A DNA stretch of 64,000 bases from NCBI GenBank assembly GCA_020465985.1, contig JAANYP010002360.1, forward strand, positions 801,039 through 865,038. The letters run 5' to 3'. Every line of letters starts with the position of its first letter. Positions within the stretch are counted from its first letter, which is position 1. A model generated the notes under the pieces. It saw nothing but the letters and a program-made list of their open reading frames with translations, ran no database searches and had not been told where the DNA came from. The position numbers were made by a program, and so were the translations under genes. Below, one piece after another: positions 55,067 to 64,000 of the stretch. The stretch is from Centrapalus pauciflorus (lineage: Eukaryota > Streptophyta > Magnoliopsida > Asterales > Asteraceae).

Positions 55067-56510
55067 CTTGACCTTAGTAGAATTTATTTCCTTTTATAGC
55101 AGTAATTTTTCTTTCTTTTTATAGTAAGTTAAGTAGCTAAGTAGAATTTCTTTCCTTTTATACTAAGTTAGTAGGTTATTTTATTAACTCATTCTTATTT
55201 ATGAAAAACAAAAAAAAGAGAGACAACCATAAAAAGCTCAAAAAAAAAGAGAATATTAGAAAATGAGTTAAGTCTTAGATACATAGGTTCAAAGTGACGA
55301 TAATTAGCACAGTCGATACAATCTCTAAGTGTTAAGCTTTCACACATAATGCACCTAAAACTGTAAGTGATATACATTTTCTAGTTTGATGTGTTGGTAG
55401 GAATAATACACAAAGGGAATCTCAAAGCTAATAAAATATTCAAGAAAAAGTCATATGTGTAACTAACTTAGATGTATGACCAAAGGGTCTTAATTTTTAT
55501 GTTAGAGACATAAAGACAATGATTCTAAATGAGGTATGCAAATTTTCTGGGGGATGTATAACCACATCAGATACATCTTAAAGAAAAGAAAAGAATAGAA
55601 AAATCATGATAGTGAATTGAGAGTCAAAACAAGTAACTTTGTAGTACGTAAGTACAGACCTGTTGTCTCTGGTTTGACTCGAGTTAGCAAGATAAGTCGC
55701 TTTGTTGTATGTCAGTACAGACCTATCACCGCTGTCTTGCTAGCTTGAAAATAAACTTTAAGACAAACTAAGACACTCTGTCGTATGTGAATACAGAACC
55801 GTGTCCGACGTTTGCCTTTTAAAGAAAATTCGCAATACCGAAAAGTTATAATCATTATGTGTATGCCTTGATCATAAAAGTATGTCTAAGTCTGAGACAC
55901 GTAAGGTAGTTTCTTGATAAATAAAAAGGCCAAGGGATATTCCAAAGTGTAACATGTTTAAGGAGAAAATAATACCAACAATCCCCTAGAGATGTGTGTC
56001 ACGACAAACAATCAAGTAATCAAAAAATTCCTAAGTGTGAGAGTGTAATACTGAAAAGGCGTATCTGACACCGCTATCTGATTGAACCTTTCTTTTACTT
56101 TCTCACCAAAAATATTCTGTTAGCATAGGTTGTAAAGTTTAATAATATTGAGTAGATTAAGTTTAAATTTAGATTTTATTTAAAATTTTTATTTTATGTT
56201 ATTTTATTTTATGTTATTTTATTTTATTTTATTTTACTTTATTTTATTTTATTTTATTCATTTAAGTAGGAAAAAGGTTAACGTTACTAGGATGCATTTT
56301 TAGTTGAATAAACAAACATTGCATGAAAATCTATTGCTTAGTGTGAATAATTTTGCAAAGTTTGTTCCGTTACTCGAAAAAGTTGAAAAAGTTGAATTTT
56401 ATTCAAAGATTTTCAAAATTTTCAATTATGTTCGAATTTAAGACAAACTCGAATTCATTTTCGAATCTGTCAGTAAAGTCGAATTTAATGCCAACTTCGA
56501 AGGTGGTTAG
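55067..56510 (+). other. Copia3b spacer between pol and accessory gene
   Basis: No coding frame. It contains three related units near 55637-55815 sharing TTTGTNGTANGTNAGTACAGACC, A-rich stretches near 55205-55250 and a (TTTTA)n-like low-complexity block near 56185-56262. TCGAAT/TCGAAC words reappear from about 56430. Confidence 0.65.
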
Positions 56511-56520
56511 TATTTAAAGG
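56511..56520 (+). promoter_or_regulatory. Putative internal promoter of the Copia3b accessory gene
   Basis: TATTTAAAGG followed by about 140 bases with no ATG, ending at a splice donor GAG|GTATAAA (intron from 56664). Together with the acceptor at 57158-57159 this would remove a 496-nt intron and leave two bases before the ATG at 57162. Inferred. Confidence 0.5.
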
Positions 56521-56663
56521 TCAACAGTGAACATTCATTCCCACCTACCTTCGATTTTCTATCTTCGAACTTGCTCAGAAGCGATTTCGAACTTGTATTC
56601 GAGTTTACCGTTTTCGAATTTTGCACTTTGCTCCTTTGTGTTTGAATCTACTTACAAATCGAG

Positions 56664-57159
56664 GTATAAACATCAAGATTATACAAGATTTAGGTATCCT
56701 AAGACTCCTTTATAGCAAAAATCGACAACTTTTTGAAGTTTTTGGGTTTTAACCTTTGTGATTCAAAATCACAAGTTTTAACCGGTGAAACTTCAAATAA
56801 ATTGCATATATCTTCGATTAGAACCTAATAGGACTAGTTAATACTATTTTCTAAGTCTAATGGGGTTTAAATCATTGATTTGTGTTCGAAAGTGACCGAA
56901 TTCGAACATGTTCATCATGTTCGACCTTGTCAGGAAATTCGAATGTGTCAACAAACTCGAATTCAGTCAAATTCGAACATGTCCTTCGAATCTTTTTTTT
57001 TTAAATTTGAAATGTTTGCATAATTTTAAATTTGAACTTGTAGAAATTTGAATGTGTTGGATTGTGGACTTACGTAAGTTCAAAATAAAACAAATTCATA
57101 ATTAAACAAGTTTCAATTTTATTTTTCACTTCTAATATATGTTATCGTTTTATGTGCAG
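56664..57159 (+). other. Putative 5'-UTR intron of the Copia3b accessory gene
   Basis: Donor AG|GTATAA at 56663/56664; acceptor with TTCTAATATATG, a T-rich tract and TATGTGCAG at 57159. The 3' third is homologous to 14600-14744 in Copia2, where the acceptor is also kept. The interval has many ATGs and a run of TTCGAA words. Confidence 0.5.
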
Positions 57160-57161
57160 AT

Positions 57162-60100
57162 ATGGGTGAAAGGGCATTTTTCCAGAAGCACAATATGGTA
57201 ATGTCACAAGACAGAGAGCTTCCCGAAGCTCAGGCCTTTAGGCAGATGGTGGAGTTTTTGGCACACTCCAGGGTCTCTTATGCCCTATCACATAATGTGC
57301 AGATAATATTACCGTACGTAACGCAGTTTTGGGAATATTTACAAGTTGAATGTACGGTGACGCCGACAGTTTTGAGGTCGAGAGTGGGAGGGCAGCCAAT
57401 CGTTTTCTCAGCGGATATGCTCCATCAAGTTTTGCAACAAGGGTCTCAATAACAAGAAGCTGGGCCCATTGATTTCACTATAAATGTAAGGCAAGCGGCC
57501 TTTTTGCGCATGGGTTATGGACTAGATATTGCTAAATCTTATATGAAAAGTGGTTTGATAGGCCAGTGGAGGTACTTGGCGCACGTGATTATGGTGTGCT
57601 TTGCACCTAAAAAGGCGGGTTTTGACTATATTGTATCCAAGATGCAGTCGGCTATGATTACTTTAGTGTATAATAAGAGCTTCAGCTATTCAGAGATGTT
57701 CTTTGCGGAGTTTGTACATCAGATAACGGCTCCAGCGCGTGAAAGATTTTTGATGTATCTGCGCTTTGTGATGATGCTGATTCGACATTTTTTGCCAAAT
57801 CTGCCACAGCTTCCAGATATTCAAAGTGTGGCAGTTATTGAAAAACGCATTTTTGCTGACTGCCAGTCGCACAATGCCCGCAGGGCTGAGCATGTCAGAC
57901 CACTGGATGCACCTCTCTTTGGTGCAGTGGTAGATCTAGAGTTTGTGGCCCCAGAAGGGGAGAACTGGACTGGAGAAGGGCCTCAGTCGCAGCCAGTGCA
58001 GCAACAGCAACAACAGCCTCAGCAACGTCAACGACCACCACCACAACCAAGAAGGAGACAAAGAGCTACGGCAAGTCAAACTCAGGCATCCAGGCCTTCA
58101 ACAAGCAGAGTACAGGAGTCATCGATAGCAGGTCCATCGTCGGATGCTGCGGGCCCTTCATGCGTGGCCCCAGAAGTTGATCCTCGAGTAGAGACTCTAG
58201 AGAGAATTTGGGCACATGGTACTCAGGCACAACAATATATTGCCGCTGAGCTAATTGATAACATTTTGGAGCCTCCAGCTGACTTTAATGATCTTATGAG
58301 AGACAAAGATAAAAATATCAGCCACAACAGGGTGATGAAATGGACTTTGAGGTCCTAGGAGAAGAAGCAGAAGCACAGGATGAGGTAGAAGGTCAAATTA
58401 TGACCACCTCTGAGTCTGAGTCGGAAGAAGTGGAAGAAGTAGAAGTACAAGAAGTTGCAGAGATAGAGCGTGTTGATCCGGCTGTCAGAATCGGCAAATA
58501 TGGATCCAGAATCGTGGTCAGTGAAAGAGAGGAAGGAAAGAGAGTGGCTAGAGAATCAAATAATGATGATTCTGATTTTGAGGTAGAAGATCCAACTCCT
58601 CTAGTCCCTAGGCAGAGGGCGAAGTGACATCGTTTTATGCAGGGAGCTTCATCCGCTTCTGCTCCAGAGCCTGAGATTCCTGCTGTTCAACCATCCATCA
58701 CGCCATCTCCAATTACATCCGTTCCATCCACATCGTCCACATTCACTGAAAACCAGCGATTCAAAGAGCTAAGGAGCAAAGTAGATTTCCAGACAGTCCA
58801 AATCTTCCAGCTTACAACAGCAGTCAAAGAGCTTCAAGCGCATAACGCCAGACTTGATCAGGAGAACATTGAACTGAAAACATTTGTTGCTGATCAAGCT
58901 TCTGAGATTAAGACAATGAAGTCCCTCCTCGAGCAGTTAATGAAAAATCTTCAGGCTCAGGGGGAGACAAGCTGCAAAGAAGATGAAGTGATAAGGAGAG
59001 AAGACGATGGCAATGATCTCGAGGCAAGAAAAGAAAGTGAGCTAGCAGATTTTCCAACTGCTCAGCGTGCAACAATTCAGGGGGAGCCAGGTCAGTCTAC
59101 TGCAATGGAAGGAGCTGAAGGTGAGACTTCAAAGTCTGTCGAGAGCGAAATGATTGAGGCTCTGATGGATATTGAAGAGGAAGAAATAGTATTTGATTTT
59201 GAAGATGATGTTGAAGATTTGGAGGAAGGGGAGTTTGTACCTGAAGACATAGTTGATTGGAAATCTGATGAAGAGGCGGTGGAAGATGAAGATGACAATG
59301 TTGATGAAGTGATCATTCATTCACAGCCTATCACTGAGCAATATGTGCATAACGATCAAAATGTGATTCATATTGATGAGATTAAGTTGGCCTCCGTAGA
59401 AGATTTAGAACTGGAAGAAGCTGAGAAAGAACCAACCAGAGCTGAACTGTTAAATCTGTGGTTCCGAAAGGAAGAGAAGAAGACAGAGCCAAAGATGAAA
59501 AGGAGGATGAGAGTGCCGGGTTCTGAAAACCTATCAGGTGGATTTATTAGCTGGTTCTTTGACAGGGATCGACAACTATTTATATTAAAGAGAAGGGACA
59601 GTCTCCAATACCTGAGGTGAACGCTTAAAGTGTTTAACACACTGCCAAATGTAGAGGTGAAGGAGTTAGCCTGGAAAGAGTTGATTAACATCAGTGACGA
59701 CCCTTATGCTGAGGTTATTGCAAAAATAATCAAAAAAGAGGGCAGATCCGGAAAGTTTGAAAGACTCAAGCCGAAGTCGGGCAAAAGAGTTAAGGATGAG
59801 TCAAGAATAGATCCTCACACGGGAAGACCATGGGTTAAAATGGTGTACAAACCCGTCAGATGTTTGAAGAAGGTGCCACTGAAGTCTATGCCACAATATG
59901 TTCTCAGAAACATGAAGTGGTGGTACATAGGTAATGAAACAGCTGAAGCAATAATGGAGGATACAGATGACAAAGTAATTTTGAGAGTATATGATCCGTT
60001 GCACCTAATAAATCTATCTAAGGATGACCTACAAAAGCTACACGATAAGCCTGTCTTCTTTCATGAAGGCTGGAGATCTGAGGCTAGGAAATTCCAAAAG

Positions 60101-60165
60101 ATAGTTAGAGTATGTATAGATGTTAGGATTATATGCAGGTAGTAGCGTATATAGTTCGAGTACTT
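57162..60165 (+). pseudogene. Copia3b accessory ORF, broken
   Basis: About 1,000 codons from the ATG at 57162. The N-terminal domain closely follows Copia2: FRQMVEFLAHSRVSYAL, TPTVLRSRVGGQPIVFSAD, GLIGQWRYLAHVIMVCFAP and MMLIRHFLPNLPQL. Then a Gln-rich linker, an acidic region, a coiled coil near 58780-58960, an acidic stretch and the basic C-terminal domain with RIDPHTGRPWVKMVYK and YDPLHLINLSKDDLQ. Breaks: TAA 57450, a frameshift near 58335, TGA 58625, TGA 59618 and a small indel near 60125. The conserved ends but variable middle suggest selection on the protein. No signal peptide or membrane segment is evident. Confidence 0.82.
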
Positions 60166-60208
60166 AGACAAAATGTAAATAGTTAGAAGTTATCTTCAAG
60201 GGGGAGTC

Positions 60209-60770
60209 TGTTAGTACATCCTGTGTGACGATAGCAGTCTAAGTATAGATAGCATTTTGTGTAAGTCAATTTACTTGCTATTGAATTCTAACAAGTGTTT
60301 GATATATGTTTGATTATGTGTGTTTGATATTGATTGTATGTATGTTTGAACTTGGTGTAATGTATTACAATAAGTTCAAACATTAGTTCAAAAATAAGTT
60401 CAAACATTAGTTTGAAGGCAAAGGTTCGAATTTTTCTAGGAGGATAAGTTCGAATAGGCCTTGGGCCAAGTTCGAATTTGTCCTAGACAAAGTCGAACCA
60501 GGTGTTATACTTAAGGGTTAATTCGATTAATTATAGGACTTTTGCAGATTTTCAGAGCTATTAAGCAAAAGGGCGATCTCGAACTTGCTAGCAATCAGAG
60601 AGTTCCGTGTGGAGAGAATCATCGTGTTGGGACGATCCGTTGTTCGTCTATCACCGTGCTAGTCTCCGTGTTTCGGTGTGCGTGGTCTATCCGTCAAGCC
60701 ACTAACGAGGATTCCGCACTCGTTGGAAGGTGTCGCGTCAAGATAAGATCCTTAGAGAGCAGACCTTACT
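60209..60770 (+). repeat. Copia3b 3' LTR
   Basis: 562 bp. Ends CCTTACT, a CA-to-CT change against the 5' LTR. Followed by the TSD GCTAA and Athila sequence. Confidence 0.93.
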
Positions 60771-60814
60771 GCTAATTTTTACGTCTTCAGCCAGACGTAC
60801 TGCTCCTAAACTAA

Positions 60815-63800
60815 TTAATGAACCTTAGGATTTTGTAATCTGATGAGTTTAGATACTAACATATCATTGGTGGCCCATTGAACATATAATTTAAGTCTAT
60901 GTCCGTTTACTTTAAATGACTCGCCACTTTTTAGGTCCTGTATCTCTACCGCACCGTGTGGGTAGGTATTCGTTACAATATATGGACCTGTCCATTTACT
61001 TTTTAATTTATTGGGAAATAGTCTAAGTCTTGTGTTAAATAACCAAACTTTATTACCTTTAGAAATATTTTATTTTTAATCATTCTATCGTGGAAAACCT
61101 TAGTTTTCTCTTTATAAATTCTAGCGCTTTCGTAGGCTTCTCTACGAATTTCTTCCAGCTCATTTAATTGGAATTTCCTATCAACACCGGCATCATGTAA
61201 ATTACAATTAGTGTTTTTGATTGCCCATAGAGCTCGGTGTTCTAATTCCACTAATAGATGGCAAAGCTTAGCATACACAAGTCTATATGGGGACATAACG
61301 ATTGGTGTTTTAAATGTGGTTCTGTATGCCCATAGAGCATCCTCTAATTTTTGAGACCTATCTTTACGATCAGGTCTGACAGTTTTCTCAAGGATTCTTT
61401 TGATCTCTCTATTAGAGATCTCGACTTGTCCACTTGTTTGCGGATGATAAGGCGTTGCTATTCTATGGTTAACTCCATACTGTTTAAGGACTTTATAAAA
61501 ATGTTGATTATTAAAATGTGACCCTTCGTCACTTATGATAGCCCTTGGAATACCGTGTCGTGCTAAAATATATCTTTTAACAAATTTGCACAGAACCCGG
61601 TTATCATTAGTGCGTGTAGCTTCTGCTTCCACCCATTTGGAAACATAATCTACTGCCACTAAGATGTATTTATATCCAAATGATTTTGGGAATGGTCCCA
61701 TAAAATCAATGCCCCATACATCAAATATTTTGACAATTAATATCGGGGTCATAGGTATTTCATCTCTTTTCGCGATGCCACCAGTTTGCTGGCATCTTGT
61801 GCATCCCTTAACAAACTCATAGGCATCCTTAAATATTGTGGGCCAGAAAAGCCCACACTGCAATATCCGGTGGCCAATTTTCTTTGCGCTGAAATGGCCA
61901 CCACACGCATACGCATGGCAGTGTTTAAGAATATCTTCGTGTTCCGAGTTAGGGACACATCTTCTTATAATTTGATCTGCTCCTATTTTAAATAAATCAG
62001 ACTCATCCCAAATGTATTGCCTTGCTTGAGCATAGAAATGTTTTCTTTGTTGTGAGTTCCAGTGCTCTGGCAATCTTCCTGTTACGAAATATTTAACTAG
62101 ATTCGCAAACCAGGGAATTTTGAATACAGATAATAATTTTTCATCAGGGAAGGAGTCCCTGATTTGATCAGTTGAGTTTGTTGGGATTAACTGAAGCATT
62201 GATAAATGATCGACAACAAAATTTTTTGTGCCTCTCTTATCTTTAATTTCTAAATCAAATTCTTGCAATAGAAGGATCCACCGAATCAATCTAGGCTTGA
62301 CATCCTTCTTTGCAAGTAAATGTCTTAAAGCATTGTGGTCATAGTAGACAATTACTTTTGCCCCCCAAATATAGGATCTGAATTTATCTAAGGCAAACAC
62401 TACAGCTAATAATTCTTTCTCCGTAGTGGTGTAATTGATTTGTGCCTCATTAAAGGTTTTACTGGCATAGTAAATGAGCACTGGCTTTTCTCAAATCTTT
62501 GTCCTAGAACAGCACCAACTGCATAATCACTCGCATCGCACATGATCTCAAATGGTTGAGACCAATCCAGAGATTGCACAATTGGCGCTTCGGTTAATTT
62601 TGATTTAAGCTTCTCAAATGCTTTCATACAAGCATCATCAAAATTAAACTCGAAATCTTTTGATAGAAGATTGCATAACGGCCTTGAGATCTTACTGAAA
62701 TCTTTAATGAATCGCCGATAAAAACCAGTGTGGCCTAAGAATGATCTTATTCCTTTAACGTTGTTAAGGGTGGAAGTGAGGAAATTAATTGAACTTTTGC
62801 TTTATCTACCTCCATTCCTCTCTCGGACAAAATGTGACCTAGGACTACCCCTTCCATTACCATAAGATGACTTTTCTCCCAACTTAACACTAAGTTGGTT
62901 TCAGTGCATCTCTTTAGTACCTTTTCTAAATGTCCCAGACAAATCTTCAAATGTTTTATCAAATATGGAGAAACCGTCCATAAATATTTCAAGAGAACCA
63001 CCCACCATATCCGAAAAGATAGCCATCATACATCGCTCAAATGTGGCGGGTGCATTACAGAGTCCAAATGGCATCCTTCGGTAGGCAAAGGTGCCATAGG
63101 GACAAGTAAATGTAGTTTTCTCTTGATCCTCTGGATGGATTGGGATTTGATTGTAACCAGAATATCCATCAAGGAAACAGTAAAACTTCTGTCCTGATAA
63201 TTTTTCCACTATTTGATCTATAAATGGTAGCGGAAAATGATCTTTTGAAGTAGCAGCATTAAGTTTTCTGTAATCTATATAAACTCTCCACCTAGTTTCA
63301 GACCGAGTAGTTATCTTCTCTCCTTCTTCAGTATTAATTACTGTAATTCCCGATTTCTTGGGCACAGTTTGGGTTGGACGTACCCACTTACTATCAGATA
63401 TAGGATATATAATTCCAGTGTCCAACCATTTAATACTTCCTTTTGAACTACCTCTCTCAAATTCGGATTCACCCTCCTTTGTGCATCCCGAGCTGGTTTA
63501 GCTTCTGGATCAGTAATGATTCGGTGCATACACAAAATGGGACTGACTCCTTTTAAATCAGCTATCGTCCACCCTACTGGTTCTTTATATTTGACTAGTA
63601 CTTGCAGTAGAGCTTTCTCTTGCTCTTCAGTCAGATCTGATGAAATTATGACAGAGAATGTGTCATTCTGACCTAGAAAAGCATATTTCAAATGAGATGG
63701 CAGCTCCTTCAATTCTAGAACAGGTGGTTGCTCTATTGAAGGTTTGGCTGTCTTGGGTAAATCAGTATGTAATTTTTCAGTCCTATGGGTCCACGGTGGT

Positions 63801-64000
63801 TGTTTTGTCTCTAGTGTGGATTACATGACTACTTCTAACTCATCACACTCAATATGATTTAACTTAGCTAATCCATTTCCAGCAAAGAATAACTAAGTAG
63901 CATCTTTGGTGTTGATTAACGAACTATGCTGATACGCAAGTTCATCCACCATGTCTATAAGATAACATTCTGAATCAATAGTAGAGACACTTGAAGCATT
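60815..64000 (-). pseudogene. pol: Athila pol, copy B: RT, RNase H, integrase (5' end outside window)
   Basis: RT from 63712 with DYRKLNAATSKDHFPLPF, FLDGYSGYNQIPIHPEDQEK and FMDG at about 62975, where the second catalytic Asp of FMDD is lost. RNase H has CDASDYAVGAVLGQ, TTEKELL and HNALRHLL. Integrase is open from 62481 to 61003: HCHAYACGGHFS, CTRCQQTGG, D in IDFMGPFP, D in ISDEGSHF, E in QTSGQVEISN. Frameshifts near 63425 (shared with A), 62940, 62490 and 61060. The stop lies at 60817-60815, after MLVSKLIRLQNPKVH, a tail that copy A lost to the MITE. Confidence 0.87.

Larger units (their letters stand above)
49235..60770 (+). mobile_element. Copia3b: Sirevirus-like copia with accessory ORF
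   Basis: LTRs 49235-49808 and 60209-60770, perfect TSD GCTAA (49230-49234, 60771-60775), PBS 49811-49822, PPT 60199-60208 (AAGGGGGAGTC type). The internal order is short leader, a second partial LTR (49973-50454), gag without its N-terminus, pol, a 2.1-kb spacer and the accessory ORF. It is defective through several stops and frameshifts. The LTRs differ by around 3% by eye. The family is the same as Copia2. Confidence 0.93.
46929..64000. repeat. Segmental duplication, copy B (interrupted)
   Basis: Counterpart of copy A. 46929-49234 and 60771-64000 match 20615-35291 in order. Unique to B is Copia3b. It retains the empty sites for Gypsy2 and the MITE. Copy B runs off the window at 64000, which corresponds to 35291 in A. 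Confidence 0.88.
47619..64000 (-). mobile_element. Athila-like element, copy B
   Basis: Minus strand: pol (64000-60815, its start is outside the window), spacer, Copia3b insertion, rest of the spacer with the promoter-like block (49229-48299) and accessory ORF (48242-47619) ending at the Gypsy1 LTR. Copy B has its own lesions but shares the RT frameshift with copy A. Confidence 0.85.

Noticed and set aside
60542..60775. Open frame across the Copia3b LTRs (also 49580 and 50317) running into gag
   Set aside because: No ATG in frame and it ends inside the 3' LTR; the fusion to gag at 50455 is a by-product of the rearrangement.

Overview
The window is plant nuclear heterochromatin made almost entirely of nested LTR retrotransposons. 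I see no host gene, rRNA or tRNA gene. Evidence for a plant: Tekay-like chromovirus, Sirevirus-like Ty1/copia and Athila-like Ty3/gypsy coding regions, initiator-tRNA-Met primer sites (TGGTATCAGAGC) and a Tourist-like MITE. The copia reverse transcriptases look like eudicot, perhaps Asteraceae, elements; that placement is an impression, not a measurement.

Layout. (1) 1-30177: an old Tekay-like element, here called Gypsy1, survives as the end of its pol (pieces at 1-149, 12789-12933, 18498-18712) and its 3' LTR (18752-20940 plus 29828-30177). Three elements sit inside it, each with a target-site duplication: Copia1 (150-12788, ATGGC/GTGGC), the pol-less Copia2 (12934-18497, GAAAA) and the young, apparently intact Gypsy2 (20941-29827, ACATG). 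(2) 30178-44074, minus strand: an Athila-like element, copy A, into which Gypsy1 had inserted. It also holds a MITE (31854-32224) and a badly decayed copia element (35750-41916). (3) 44075-46928: a truncated, decayed copia fragment, Copia3a. (4) 46929-64000: a second copy of the Gypsy1-LTR/Athila junction and of the Athila element (copy B), interrupted by Copia3b (49235-60770, TSD GCTAA). Copies A and B share the same Gypsy1-into-Athila breakpoint and the same pol frameshift, so they are a segmental duplication. B keeps the empty sites for Gypsy2 and the MITE, and A lacks the Copia3b insertion.

How the parts work together. The only element that looks able to make all its proteins is Gypsy2: a 1518-codon gag-pol with all catalytic residues, and LTRs differing by about seven substitutions plus one 25-bp indel by eye. 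Copia2 and Copia3b have related LTRs and complementary losses. Copia2 keeps the Gag N-terminus and the accessory gene but no pol; Copia3b keeps the Gag C-terminus, pol and accessory gene but no Gag N-terminus.

Most interesting pattern. Three different lineages (Copia1, the Copia2/3 family, Athila) carry a large ORF after pol with similar N-terminal organisation. In front of it lie what look like separate gene-expression signals: a TATA box, an ATG-free leader, in two lineages a 5' splice donor, and an acceptor close to the start codon. A second recurrent pattern is a splice-acceptor-like signature overlapping the gag stop just before protease. A third is that LTR families each carry arrays of a short family-specific motif (TTCGAAT, ACCGAAACC, CTGTTC/GAACAG).
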